A DNA stretch of 64,000 nucleotides from Thalassia testudinum (lineage: Eukaryota > Streptophyta > Magnoliopsida > Alismatales > Hydrocharitaceae): positions 153,624,501-153,688,500 of the forward strand of contig JAZHRO010000063.1 in NCBI GenBank assembly GCA_037157565.1. The letters run 5' to 3'. This document shows, piece after piece, positions 31,563 to 44,416 of this stretch (positions within the stretch are counted from its first letter, which is position 1; every line of letters starts with the position of its first letter). A program made the position numbers and the translations under genes. The notes under the pieces were generated by a model that saw only the letters and a program-made list of their open reading frames with translations, searched no databases and was not told where the DNA came from.

Positions 31563-33541
31563 CTTGTCTATTTGTAGGTCGCCAACGACCACTGAGATGT
31601 ATGGGGCTCCTGGGTCCTTAAGTTTCGGGGGTGTCCCATGTTGTATAATTGAGCTAACAGAATCCGGTAGGACAACCTTTGATTGGACCTGTTTCCTTGA
31701 TTGCCGCTTTTTCGCGCATAGGTCCTTAAGAAAGTGGGCATAGGACGGAATCTTCCTGATAGCTTCAAGCAAGGGCAGGTTAATTTTCACTTGTTTGAAA
31801 GTCTCCATTATTTCATCCGTCCTATCTTTGGCTCCAGATGAACTAGCAGAAGTCTGCCCAGAGTTAGATAAGTGCTCTGGAAAGGGTACTCTCGATCTCT
31901 GGGTGGAAGGGTTGTCATGTCAGGTAAGTGGGGGAACGGAGACAACCTTTTCCGGTGAGGTGATTTCAAGCGAAGAAGAGTTAGGTGGCTCTTCTCCGGT
32001 GGGGGTGAAAGTCAGGGTGGATGGTTTTTTAGAAGGTGGGACTATAGGAGCATCAAGTTTGGAAATTTCTTTCCCACTCCTCAAAATAGTCACCGCCTGG
32101 GCTTGCTCCCTAAAGATAATCCCTTGTCCTTTAAGGTTCTCCTCAGATGAAGTGGGAAGCTTCCTAGTCTCACTTTTACTCATGGCCTCGATAAGGTGTC
32201 CAATTTGTGATTTCATCTCATTGATAGCCTTGTCATGAGATTGGATGATTATGCTTTGGTTCTCCTTCATTGCCTTCATCATGGCTCTAAGCTCATCCAT
32301 CTCAGAAGTCTTGGATGGTTGGGATGGTATAGGAGGTTGATTATACTGTTGAGTCTGAAAGGGTTGGGGTCTGTAATTCCCTGAATTAGAGACATTCCCT
32401 TATCTCCATGAAAAATTACGGTGGTTCCTCCATCCCTCATTATAGGTGTTGGAAAAAGGGTCATTACAAGGTCTGGGACGAAACCATTGGGTGACATTCA
32501 AATTCGCCTGTACAAAGTCAGGGAATTGAGAGGCCAAATGACAATCCACAGTAGCGTGTGTATTGTCTTTGCAAATGGAGCATTCAGAAGCTTGGGAAGC
32601 AGAGGCATTTGGCATGAATTGGCTAGGGTTTGACATAAGCCTTTCCATGTTTTGGTTCAACAATTGAATCTGGAAGGCCAAATTCTGGGTATCCCTAGCC
32701 TCATTTGCCTCAATCTTTCGTTGCATAAGAGTGGTTTTCCTATCCAAATAGGCAAAATTTAGATGGATAGAATTCTCACTCAGTCTCAAAAAGATCCCAA
32801 GCCTCATCTTCAGTTTTTGTGAGAAAGGTTCCTGTATAGGCACCATCCACTATTTGCCTGTGCTTGTCATTTAATCCAGTGTAGAACCTTTCTACAAGCT
32901 GCCATCTTGGCACTTGATGATGGGGACATAAGCGTAACAAATCTTTGAAGCGCTCCCATGCATCATGAAATTTTTCTCCATCTTGTTGAGCAAAACCTAT
33001 GATTTCCCTTCTGTAGTTATTAGTCTTGCTCATGGGGAAGTATTTTTTTCAAAAACTCTCCCTTTAAGGCATCCCAAGTATCCACTCTACCATCTAGAGT
33101 GTGATACCAATGCTTCGCCTTATCCTTGAGGGAGAAAGGAAAGAGGGTTCGTATTTGGGCGTCATCAGTAACACCCTGTAATCTCAGCGTGGAACAGACC
33201 TCGGTGAATTCCTCCAGATGCTTGTAGGGGTCCTCCCTAGAAGTACCATAGAATGAGGGCAACAGAGATATGGTACTACTCTTGATTTCATATGTATTAT
33301 TCCCTCCAGGTCTTCTCAATGTATGGCCAAGTTGATTGGTAGGGATAAAATAATCTCTCAAAGATCGTTGGTTTTCCACAATTCTATTCTCTCCTTCCTC
33401 GGCCATCTCTTTTCTCTCTTGGTTGGCTCTCCTAAGGATCCTTTCAGGTTCTGAATTAAACACAAATTGTCTCTTCAAAGATCGCCTACCAAGCATACAC
33501 AAACAAACACAATTCCAAAGGACTTTTATGTCTTTAATCAA
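31563..33541 (-). pseudogene. B0 gag and start of protease
   Basis: Minus-strand frames from 33541 show an Athila-type Gag: RRPGGNNTYEIKSSTISLLPSF, FYGTSREDPYKHLEEF, FPFSLKDKAKHWYHTL, then (after a frameshift near 33030) FAQQDGEKFHDAWERFKDLL and RFYTGLNDKHRQIVDGA. Another break lies near 32780. A CCHC knuckle C-S-I-C-x4-H-x4-C is at about 32540-32581. Further on is a linker with FKQVKINLPLLEAIRKIPSYAHFLKDL and PPKLKDPGAPYISVVVG, the start of protease, cut at 31563 by E. Capsid function in a live element; here broken by at least three frame changes. Confidence 0.88.
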
Positions 33542-34539
33542 TTAAGGCCTTTGAGATTTAAGTCCAATTGTAGATGAAAATACAAATTGCCCAAACAATT
33601 ATGTGCCTATTGTTGACCTACGAAATGCCTTAATGAAGACCTAATTGGAACTTAGGCGCTCTACCCTAAAGTTCAAATGGTAAAGTACTCCAAGGATGGA
33701 AGATCGAGGGATGCAAGTAGGCCTGAGCCTTCCTTTGAAGCTGTGCTTTTATGGTACTTCTTAACTACCATCAAAAATCTGTGATAGGGTATCCCCCTCC
33801 TTGGAGTTACAAAACCTTTGAGCTTAAGTTTCAAGCACTTTGGTATCCAATGATAGGAGAGTTCTTTTCTAGTAGCTCAAAAACCTAGGAGTGTCTAAAT
33901 GCGTGCTTAGTGCATAGTCATGCACGTGTGCATTCACCGTAAAAGTTTGAATTTTTTGAACCGCAGCACAATGTCTCAAATCAACTCCTTGGGTTTTATA
34001 CGTTCCTCCTGTGATTAGTCCTTTTTCAGAGAATGTAACCACTTGTTAAATTATTTTAAGACAACTTATGTGATCTTGGAATTAAGTCCAAAATGCAATG
34101 CATGATCAGAATATGGATGCAAAGTAAGAAAATGCGTACCTTGCTTCCAGCAATCAACGATGCGAGAATGCACGCAATGCAGAGAAATAAATCTAGTGGT
34201 TGCTCATACAGACCTAAATGGTTCGTCCTAGAGGCAAGCAACTCATGTTTTGTTTTTTTTTTTTTTTTAACTACTTATGCACAATCAAGAAAAATAAAAC
34301 CAATCCACAAAAGAAAGAAAAAAAAAGTCTAAAGAAATGGGAACAAACTTCCAAAAATTACCCAACACGGGCCTAAAACAAAATCGGGGAACAAACACCT
34401 AAAAATATACCCCAGAGTATAAGGGCGAGAATACAAACAACTAAACTAAACCTAAAGAGTCTACTCTAAATGTTGAATCAAAAGTCTAAGAGGAAGAACC
34501 TCCTAGATGGTCCTTTGTGCATTTCTATGCATGTGGGTC
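33542..34539 (-). other. B0 leader, downstream part
   Basis: Non-coding, homologous to the leader of element F on the opposite strand. Element D is inserted at its upstream end, with target duplication GGGTC (34535-34539) and AGGTC (44155-44159), one base different. Confidence 0.75.
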
Positions 34540-36689
34540 TGATTGCGCAGCAATCATAGGTCTTAATTGACCTAAATTAAGCTAAGACTTAGCATAAGTT
34601 AGGGTTATTCATGCATGCATACGCATTATCTGCATCTTTACTGCTTTCCTTTAGCTATGCATAAAATAATGTTATAATGTGCTGATTAAGTGTATTATGT
34701 CGATTGCAGGCAATAAGCAGATCTGGAGCTGGATCTGGAGCAGGATCTGAAGCTGGATCTGAAATAATGAGAGTTGTGGCAGAGCTGGAGCAGAAGGCCT
34801 AGTTTAGATGTAGGAATAATAATGTAAGGGGGTTAAAGGTTTTCTATTCTATTAAGTAGAAATAAAGCAGTAAAATGTGAAGAGCTTAGGTCCATCCTAG
34901 CCCTAGGATAGCCTAGAGACTTCCCCAAGCCTTAGCCAACCTTAGATTAGGTCACAACACCCTAGGAAGCCCTAAAACCCTAGTTCCAACCCTTCTCTAG
35001 ACGTCCAGATAAGTTTTAAGACGTCCAGGATCCTTAGCCAACTCCCGCACACTTCAAACCCACTTCTGCAGTGTTATTGGACGTCCAGACACTTTGTCAG
35101 ACGTCTAATTTCTGCAGAATACCCAAAACAGAACCCGAAATCCTTCCTGACTCTGATTGGACGTCCAGACAACAAGTCTGGGCTTCTGATTTTTGAGTAT
35201 AAGACGTCTTATTATATAATTAGACGTCTGATACTGCTCTCCAATTCCTATTTTGAGATTTAAGGCTTGATCTTGGATCTCTAGGTCCCTAAACCCAATT
35301 CCAACCCCATAGGAACCTAAATTAAGGTGCCCTAACCCTAGTACATCACCACTAGACCTCCCTAAGGACCTAATTAGTTCCTCACTAAACCTAATTGACT
35401 TGGATCTTAGTCAATTCCATCAGCCTATTCAATTGGACTCATTGAGTCCAATTGAGCCCTGATCTCAGCACACACTGTCCAATTGGACTCAGTGAGAGTC
35501 CAATTGACCTAGACCTAACTTAATTGAGTTGTTTTACTCTCAATTAAGTTTCCACACACCCAATTAAACTTGTATTAGGTTTAATTGCACTTTACCTTAG
35601 TGAATTAGGGTTTATAACCCTAATTTGAGACCTACCTTGACCTAAACCCACTAGAACCCAACCTAATCAACCTAGCCACCTAAGTTTTGACCCACAAACA
35701 CCCACACACACCCACACACACCACCCACACGAAAATATCTAGCCTAGAGTTCTCTAGAACTCTATACCATGTGTGGTTGCCTTGGTTGCCAAAAATAGCA
35801 ACCAAGAGCCATTCAATTTTTAGATCCACATTTGGTGGATCTAAAAACCACCATCCACCCTCTCTCTCTCACTCTCCCACGAGCTCCCACCATAGGCCTC
35901 TCTAGAGAATTCCATAATTCTCTAGAGAGCTTCCATTGGGTCTATAAAAAGACCCCATGGGTGGCCATTGGCACCCATTCACTTCCTTGGCAATTGCACT
36001 CCATTGGTGCCATTCACGCCACCTCCACGAGCTCACTACCACCACCATGGAGGACACCATGCCGGGATGCTGGATCAACCCTACTTCTCTCCAAGGGCCA
36101 GCCTAAGTTCCATTGGCCGCCCCTCCTTCTCTCGACCACTCCAAGGCCATCGGGGACCACTCCTGAATGCCCTCTATTCTTCTAGCTTTAAATCATGCTC
36201 TTCATAATTTTTATTGCTTTCATTTACTGCTTAGTAGAGTAGTCTTACTTCTCCCCCAATGATGCATGCGAAATCCCCCCGTTGATTCTTGTATGCAATC
36301 ATTTTCTGGTAGTTAGATTTAATTTTAAGCATTCATGTATAAGCTTTCCTCTAGATTTCCTTGTGCAACAACTCGCCCATGATGAATGAAATTTCATTTT
36401 ATATATATATCTCTCTTATGTGTTTGAAATCAACTTGAGCTGAATGATTATCATATTTGAGTGATTTAAGTGCATGCTCTTTAACCGCCTATATATTATG
36501 CACAAGCATGTCGTTTAAATAAAGTAGAGCGGTTTTAAGATCGATTTCAAAAACAAAAACAACGCCTCCCAGAGACAAGTGACCGGGACTCAAAGTCTCG
36601 TTATTTTCAAAACAATATCTTTGTTGGATCGTATTTCGCAACTATACTACCACGCTTTTATCAAAAATGCGATCTACGACCTCCCAACA
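34540..36689 (+). repeat. 5' LTR of element D (2150 bp)
   Basis: It begins with the hairpin TGATTGC-GCA-GCAATCA and ends CCCAACA. It carries four or more GACGTC motifs (34999, 35022, 35080-35104, 35158, 35204-35228) and a TATA box at 35943. A CTCTAGAGAATTCCATAATTC-type inverted repeat lies at about 35901-35929. Confidence 0.93.
35943..35951 (+). promoter_or_regulatory. TATA box of D 5' LTR
   Basis: TATAAAAAG inside the small inverted repeat GGGTCTATAAAAAGACCC. It is conserved at 43357 in the 3' LTR. Confidence 0.65.
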
Positions 36690-36692
36690 AAA

Positions 36693-36710
36693 TGGCACTG
36701 TTGCCGGGGA
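36693..36710 (+). other. Primer binding site of element D (tRNA-Asp type)
   Basis: TGGCACTGTTGCCGGGGA, two changes from the F site, three bases after the LTR end. Confidence 0.9.
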
Positions 36711-38390
36711 GGCAATGTCATTTTTATTGATTTCGATCTTTTACTTATCATTGACAAATCTGCCTCTACTTCATTGTTGATGTGCAGGAACACGGAAGAA
36801 AAATGGGATCTACGCACACATCGAGCGCGGAGAAGAAAGTCAGGTGCACATCACATTCTCTTAGAGTAGGTTTATTTTCTGAACCCTAGGACTAAATCTG
36901 CTTCCTACAATTTCTTTTGAAAAAAAAAAAAGAGAGATTTTTCTTATTTTCGTGAGAAAAAAAATTTAAAAAAAATCAAAAATTTTGAAAAAAAAATCTC
37001 TTTAGGTTTACTTTTGAATCTAGGTTAGAAAAAAAAAAAGACAAAAAAGAGATATTTCCGTTTGAATCTTTTGAAAAATTCTTTTTAAAAAAAAATAGTA
37101 ATAAAAAAGTGCAAAAGATTTTTTTAAAAAAGAAAAATCTTTTTTGGTGGAAGGCTTGAATTTCAAATTCAAACCTCTTCAAAAGCTTTTCCACCACCTT
37201 TTGATTTTCGGCCAGATTTCAAATCTCACTTGAAAATTCGATTGCTGAAAAATATGTTAGCAAAAAATTTGAAAATTTGGGAAAAACCTTCAATTTCAAA
37301 CCATCTTTCAAATTCCACTGTTACTTTGAAAAAACTCCAAACAGAAAATTTTTAAAAATTCACGAAGTGCACGGGGGTCAGATTGACCCAGATTCAAAAA
37401 TTTTCAAATTTCAAAAAGCGATTCCGAGAAATTCGTGAATATTTTTTGACTAAAAATGGTGGGATTTGAAATATGATTTAATTGGCTTTATTTTCCATAT
37501 TTTTCCTGAATTTTTGAAGATCATTTGATACTGTTTCAAGGTGAAAAACCGTTCAGGGGTCAAAGTTCCAAATCTGACCCCCTGATATTTAAAATTTCCT
37601 AAAAATTTGGTTGAAATAGTAAAAATTCAAAAAAAATATTCTATGAAAAAATAATTGAAAAAGGAATCTACTCACAAAATTTAAAATTAATTGTATTCCA
37701 ATCACTATCACAGAATCAACATTATTTTTGTGGTCTGCTGAAATAGAGAAAAACCCTAGAAGTGCATGCAACTTAGGTTGAACCTTTTGGGTCACAAATA
37801 GAGACCACACTTTTGGCTAACCTAGACTTAATCAAGTCTAGTTAGCCGGTGAGCTTGGTCACCTTGTGGGCCACTCACCACAAACCTAACTGAAGAAAAT
37901 GGGTTAAAAACTGATTTTAAAACACGAAATCAACCCGAGTTCGTTGTCGTACTACTGGACGAGTTTAATCTCTCTTGCCAAACCTGGTGACTAAGTCTGC
38001 GGGGTAGTGTCAAACGACCACGGCTCGGGGGTCAATGGAACCGGAGGCGTAAGCCAAAGGAAGAACCTTCCCCTTAGTCCCCTCGTAACCAGACTGGCTG
38101 GGTTAGCTTGAGAGGCGGGATTCACTTTCAGTTGGTTGTACGACGAACTTATCTTCAGGAATTTAAATCCATAACAAAAAATCTGGTCACCTGATCTATA
38201 AGGACCATTTGATTGACAGGGCCTTAACCTTGTCCTGCGTGGCTACACCAACCCAGGGGTTGGGCGGTGTATGCACGCAAGGAGGTCACTTCGACCTCAC
38301 TTGGTTGGACCTTGGGAGCCACTCCCAAGGAGGCGAGTCACCTTGCCCGGACCATCTTCTCACCCCATTTCTTCTATCTACTGAGCCGCA

Positions 38391-40018
38391 ATGGCTAACA
38401 TTGGATCTGGACCTAATCAGGATCCTGAAGAGCTGGACCCACGAGCTTATCTGAGAGCTCGGGTCACTGAATCGCTCAACCTTGGGATCAGAACCCAAGG
38501 TGGCGAAGATAACTTTTTGCTTTGCCTGATCCTTCTCCTTGGGTTACCGAAATGGTTAACCCATGTCCTAACCCTGGATATTATGACCCATACCAGTCGG
38601 TCCCTCAAAGGATCGCATCTTATAACCCAGGATATGGATTTCATACTCCTGCTTCTCACCCATGGAACATGGGTAGACCTGATTCACCCCCTAGAACCCC
38701 TGAAGAGCTACCGGTGCATATGCAGCCACATTATAGAATACAGAGAGCTATAGCGAGTGCTAAGGAAAAGGCCGCATCCTATCTACGCAAAATCCAGGCT
38801 ATCATTGAGTCGAACCAAAGACAAAGCCGGATTCCGCATCAACAAGCTGTGATGGAGCTCCTTCAGGAAACAGCATAGATAACAAGGCGGATTGGACAAA
38901 ATTGGGAAACTCAAGAACTATTGCTTTTGAGATATCAAGTGGAAAATAGCATTGAAGTCCTCAAAGAATCTGAAACAACTACGCCGGAAGAACACACAAA
39001 AGACTCTCAGGAGCAGATACCTGAAGATCACTCAAGGGAAAAAGAATCTAGCATGGATATGAGACAGGAGCAGGAAGTATGCCGAATGGGTTCATCTGAA
39101 ATTGAGGAGGAAAGGACTGATATCTCCAGGACTGAGCCGCAATCAGATTATCCTGAATCCTTGGAGACACCTTTTGGGTCAGATGACCCAATCGAGATAA
39201 GGGAAGCGAATCCAATTGAGGATATGGATCCTAAGGCAGACATTATATGCAACACTACCGATCAATCTAGACCACTTCCCATTGTAGGTGAACCTGTGCT
39301 AGAGCCAACATCTTCTGATCTGCACCCTTCTTCTTTCACCTACATCCCTAATTCGGATATTAGAGATTCTAAGATGACACTTTCTATCCTTGATCCTAAC
39401 ATCCGAAAACCAGAAGTAGCTATGGATAACTCGAACAAAGAAATAAATATGCTACCTGAGGTAGGAATTACTGAGGAGCCCAATGCATATGAGGGTGAAG
39501 CTTCGAGCAGAATGAGCTGGGGACGCACCTACCATCCTAGTCAATGGCTCGACCTCGAGCCTGAAGAGACAGCCTCAGATGAATCAGAGATGAGTACTGA
39601 TGAGGATGAAGTAATTTTTGACGAGGATTTCAGTGACCTCCCCACAGATCTTCTACTTTCACGGATACCCCCATATGACCCAGAGCTTGGAGAGGGCATG
39701 ATCTTTGATGTCAATTATCATTATGAGGATCCCTATGACTCAGATTCTAGCTCTAAGATACATTTTGATCTACTCCCTCAGCAACTTCCTGCTAAATTGT
39801 GGGACATGATAAATCAGCTAAATCAACATCATGATCCCCCCTCTGTTTATCCTCTATTTTCCACTACCACTCCACACTTTCTTATAGCTAGACTTTTTGG
39901 AGTAGGGGTGCACAATCAGCTGGTTCACATCTTCGGACCACTGATTCTGGGAGCATACGAGCATATCTTTCTTTTAACCTTAGCCGGCTCCTATGCTAGA
40001 AATGACACATCTGATTGA
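38391..40018 (+). pseudogene. Acidic retroelement protein of unknown function (element D), one frameshift and one stop
   Basis: The frame starts at ATG 38391 (M-A-N-I-G-S-G-P-N-Q). It shifts near 38515 to the frame containing NPGYYDPYQSVPQR and HYRIQRAIASAKEKAASYLRK. After a TAG at 38876-38878 it continues in the same frame to 40018, where 365 codons are open from 38921. Composition follows the F and A proteins: a P/Y-rich N-terminal part with N-x-G-Y-Y, a short helix-like segment, a strongly acidic middle (DESEMSTDEDEVIFDEDFSD) and a hydrophobic C-terminal end with F-G-V-G-V-H-N-Q-L (first H codon at 39911). Directly after the stop comes CCAGCTGGAGGCGTTAAACTC, nearly the same as after the integrase stop of H. 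Function unknown. Confidence 0.7.
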
Positions 40019-40238
40019 GTTATCGCCCAGCTGGAGGCGTTAAACTCAGCACATATAGATACCATTCGCCCCACATTCCACCATCATTTTTATACATAGC
40101 ATAGTTTTGTTTTAGCATATTTCCCTTTTATATTGCATATTAACAGGTTGGCCGATGCTGAATATAATTTCAGGAGCAATTACAGGTGATTTCTACCCAT
40201 TCTCTCCCTGCAGCATTTATTTTCTTTTACATTCATGC

Positions 40239-40270
40239 ATGAGGAAATGCAAGAACTTAGGCATGGGGGC
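40239..40270 (+). other. Internal polypurine tract-like motif (element D)
   Basis: ATGAGGAAATGC then ACTTAGGCATGGGGGC, the counterpart of 1539, 23498 and 54471. Confidence 0.6.
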
Positions 40271-41922
40271 CTAGATACAAAAAAACTAAAAAAAAAAAAA
40301 CTTTTTTTGCCAACACTTAGGAAAACCTCAGAGCTGCATGCAAAACGTACTTTAGGACCTTAAATAAAAGCACAACCGACTCCACCTCCAATGCTCACAT
40401 TGGAGCTAGAAATCATTCGTAATAACCAATTCCGATTCAACAGCTCACCTTTTGTTCTAAATTTAGGGTCAAGCTGATTGTAACCCGATACGAGAAATTC
40501 ACGAAGTACAAATTATATGAGGTTACATGTTTATAGCATATATAGATATTGCATTCATGAATAAGATTATTTTATTAAGAGAATGCATTAGGGATTTTAT
40601 CCTTTAGTTGATTCCTGTAATCTGGAATCCAGTACAACATTTCACACACACATAGAATTTGCAATGGATTCATGGTGAAGGTTGATAAACGTCTTCAGTC
40701 TGTCGAGAAGAAGTAGTGCTTCTTTTCCTGAACCCCTGGACAGTGTTTTGGGAGTTAGGCTGATTTTCTTCCAAAAATCCACCAAATAATGTGAGAGAGT
40801 AGAGTGTATTGGTGCTCTAAGATTAGTGCAAGGAATCTGGAATCCTAGATAATTAGGTAATGATGCTCTAAGATTAGACATAGTTTTCGCTCTCGGTTCC
40901 TACGTATACATTTTGTGAGAATTGTGAGAGCCACCGAATAAGGCAAATACGCGGAGAGCGAGTTTTCATAAAACTAGGGCTAAGGTGGATGGTTACGACC
41001 ATTCTTTACGGAATCCTCAGCTGAAGGAGGGTATTGATGTCAAGGTCAGAAATACACCGTCCTATCCGTCTCTCTCGGTGCCGTGAGTAGGCACTTCCAC
41101 CAAATAAAATTGAGTACCACCAATCCATAATAATGCCTCCTCAATAAAGTTCATGGATGTATGCCAGTTGTGTTATGCTGAAAAAAAATAAAAAATAAAA
41201 AAAAATTAGAAAAAGAAGAAAAAGCAAAGAATGAATATTTAGTGTTTATTTCATTAAGGAAATACCACCAAATAAAATTGAGCTCCACCAAATATGGCCT
41301 TAACCTATTTTTCTTATGTTTCTGACTACCCAAATACTGACTGAGGAATCCCGACTTAGTGTTAGGGTTATGAGAACTCAATTAAAGTGTTAATGCCTAG
41401 TGAGACCACCAAATACAGATCCTATGTGTGAATCTGGTGAGGTTGTGAGCTCTAAGAAAAAGAAATAAAAAGAGCAAGAGAGAATGAATACAAAGGAATC
41501 AAAAGGGAGCATAGTTTTCCTCGTCTTTCTCTGAGTTGAGTTATTTAGTAATTCAGGAATCTGGATTCTGTAGTACTAGTCTCTATGTAGCACCAAGTGA
41601 GAATGAGCCACCAAATATACAATCCTTTCCTTCAAAGATTCTCTACCTAAGCCTAAAGCTAGGGTGGAATTCATAAAATATCTTGAATACCCTGAGGGAA
41701 GAAATCCACCTATCCCACTAGAATTTTTACTAGGGGTCAAGTACAAGCTTTAGAGGTGTATTAGTTTTCACTCGAATCCGTTGCAAAAGCTACATAGCTG
41801 CACCTTCACGATTGTCTGGATTTCTAGAGCATAGGATGAAAACAAAAGGGAGAAAAATCTCTATGCAAACACTTGATAAAATAACCAGTCCCTTACGGAC
41901 CCTTGCTGTAAATAATTTAGTC

Positions 41923-41980
41923 TTGCATTTTCTAGGGACTAGCAAGATTTAGGCATGGGGTTATGATTGCGCAGCAATCA
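41923..41980 (+). other. 3' polypurine tract between two hairpins (element D)
   Basis: CTAG, loop GGA, CTAG (41932-41942, flanks less conserved than in F and H), then TTTAGGCATGGGG, then the LTR-start stem TGATTGC/GCAATCA (41964-41980). Confidence 0.65.
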
Positions 41981-43831
41981 TAGGTCTTAATTAACCTAAA
42001 TTAAGCTAATACTTAGCATAAGCTAGGGTTATTCATGCATGCATACGCATTATCTGCATCTTTACTGCTTTCCTTTAGCTATGCATAAAATAATGTTATA
42101 ATGTGTTGATTAAGTGTATTATGCCGATTGCAGGCAATAAGCAGATCTGGAGCTGGATCTGGAGCAGGATCTGAAGCTGGATCTGAAATAACAGGAGTTG
42201 TGGCAGAGCTGGAGCAGAAGGCCTAGTTTAGATGTAGGAATAATAATGTAAGGGGGTTGATGGTTTTCTATTCTATTAAGTAGAAATAACGCAATAAAAT
42301 GTGAAGAGCTTAGGTCCATCCTAGCCCTAGGATAGCCTAGAGACTTCCCCAAGCCTTAGCCACCCTTAGATTAGGTCACAACACCCTAGGAAGCCCTAAA
42401 ACCCTAGTTCCAACCCTTCTCTGGATGTCCAGATAAGTTTTAAGACGTCCAGGACCCTTAGCCAAATCCCGCACACTTCAAACCCACTTCTGCAGTGTTA
42501 TTGGACGTCCAGACACTTTGTCAGACGTCCAATTTCTGCAGAATACCCAAAACAGAATCCGAAATCCTTCCTGACTCTGATTGGACATCCAAACAACAAG
42601 TCTGGGCTTCTGATTTTTGAGTATAAGATGTCTTATTCTATAATTAGACGTCTGATACTGCTCTCCAATTCCTGTTTTGAGATTTAAGCCTTGATCTTGG
42701 ATCTCTAGGTCCTTAAACCCAATTCCAACCCCATAGGAACCTAAATTAAGGTGCCCTAACCCTAGTACATCACCACTAGACCTCCCTAAGGACCTAATTA
42801 GGTCCTCACTAAACCTAATTGACTTGGATCTTAGTCAATTCCATCAGCTTATTCAATTGGACTCATTGAGTCCAATTGAGCCCTAATCTCAGCACACACT
42901 GTCCAATTGGACTCAGTGAGAGTCCAATTGACCTAGACCTAACTTAATTGAGTTGTTTTACTCTCAATTAAGTTTCCACACACCCAATTAAACTTGTATT
43001 AAGTTTAATTGCACTTTACCTTAGTGAATTAGGGTTTATAACCCTAATTTGAGACCTACCTTGACCTAAACCCACTAGAACCCAACCTAATCAACCTAGC
43101 CACCTAAGTTTTGACCCACAAACACCCACACACACCATCCACACGAAAATATCTAGCCTAGAGTTCTCTATAACTCTCTACCATGTGTGGTTGCCTTGGT
43201 TGCCAAAAATAGCAACCAAGAGCCATTCAATTTTTAGATCCATATTTGGTGGATCTAAAAACCACCATCCACCCTCTCTCTCTCACTCTCCCACGAGCTC
43301 CCACCATAGGCCTCTCTAGAGAATTCCATAATTCTCTAGAGAGCTTCCATTGGGTCTATAAAAAGACCCCATGGGTGGCCATTGGCACCCATTCACTTCC
43401 TTGGCAATTGCACTCCATTGGTGCCATTCACGCCACCTCCACTTCGATAGTCACTCCACCTCCACGAGCTCACTACCACCACCATGGAGGACACCATGCC
43501 GAGATGCTGGATCAACCCTACCTCTCTCCAAGGGCCGGCCTAAGTTCCATTGGCCGCCCCTCCTTCTCTCGACCACTCCAAGGCCATCGGGGACCACCCC
43601 TGAATGCCCTCTATTCTTCTAGCTTTAAATCATGCTCTTCATAATTTTTATTGCTTTCATTTACTGCTTAGTAGAGTAGTCTTACTTCTCCCCCAATGAT
43701 GCATGCGAAATCCCCCCGTTGATTCTTGTATGCAATCGTTTTCTGGTAGTTAGATTTAATTTTAAACATTCATGTATAAGCTTTCCTCTAGATTTCCTTG
43801 TGCAACAACTCTCCCATGATGAATGAAATTT

Positions 43832-43881
<50 letters not shown>

Positions 43882-44154
43882 TATGTGTTTGAAATCAACT
43901 TGAGCTGAATGATTATCATATTTGAGTGATTTAAGTGCCTACTCTTTAACCGCCTATATATTACGCATAAGAATGCTGTTTAAATAAAGTAGAGCGGCTT
44001 TAAGATCGATTTCAAAAACAAAAACAACGCCTCCCAGAGACGAACGACCGGGACTCAAAGTCTCGTTATTTTCAAAACAATATCTTTGTTGGATCGTATT
44101 TCGCAACTATACTATGACGCTTTTATCAAAAATGCGATCTACGATCTCCCAACA
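41964..44154 (+). repeat. 3' LTR of element D (2191 bp)
   Basis: Same ends as the 5' LTR. It holds a (TA)n run of about 40 bp at 43839-43879, against about 12 bp in the 5' LTR. The GACGTC motifs are kept, some with C-to-T changes (42425, 42585). Confidence 0.93.
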
Positions 44155-44416
44155 AGGTCAAGGCCCACAAGCTCTTGTGATGATCTCGGAGGTGGCTGCA
44201 AGATCCACCAAGATACGAAGCTTAATTCCTCCTCCAAGTAGTGGAAACAAGGTCCACCATAGCGTTGCTGAGGCCGATGCAACAACTCGTGTGTAATATG
44301 CGTACCTTGCACCAAATCAGATAAAACAGGTTAAATATGCCTCAATTAAAAGGTGAACAAAAAATAGATAAATGTGAGTTTAACAAGCTTGTTGCTTCCC
44401 CGACAACGGCGCCATT
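44155..44416 (-). other. B0 primer site and start of leader
   Basis: The minus strand reads TGGCGCCGTTGTCGGGGA at 44414-44397, one change from the tRNA-Asp-type site, two bases inside the LTR end at 44417. The leader continues to 44155, where element D is inserted. Confidence 0.88.

Larger units (their letters stand above)
34540..44154 (+). mobile_element. Element D: complete non-autonomous Athila-type retrotransposon
   Basis: Both LTRs (34540-36689 and 41964-44154), a tRNA-Asp-type primer site, an A/T-rich leader, one long interrupted ORF, an internal purine motif and a hairpin-flanked polypurine tract. There is no gag or pol. The LTRs are highly similar. The 3' LTR has a longer (TA)n run and a 24-bp stretch near 43440 that the 5' LTR lacks. 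Non-coding stretches: 36711-38390 (leader, with runs of A and T at 36905-37200 and 37600-37690) and 40271-41922 (A-rich, no ORF I believe). Confidence 0.93.

Noticed and set aside
31795..32238. 147-codon plus-strand ORF
   Set aside because: Antisense to B0 gag linker, whose minus-strand product is recognisable.
34093..34332. Small ORF on the plus strand in the B0 leader, similar to a minus-strand ORF at 20540-20923
   Set aside because: Similarity reflects the homologous leaders of B0 and F in opposite orientation; in both it is antisense to the element and not conserved as a gene.
35832..36207. 117-codon ORF in the D 5' LTR and its twins at 43246-43644
   Set aside because: Lies around the TATA box and R region of the LTR; present twice only because both LTRs carry it, and its frame is altered by the 24-bp length difference between LTRs.
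39340..40018. Envelope-like gene in the non-autonomous elements
   Set aside because: The C-terminal segment is hydrophobic, but there is no signal peptide, clear membrane anchor or cleavage site, and the ORF lies in the gag-pol place rather than after integrase. Kept as protein of unknown function.
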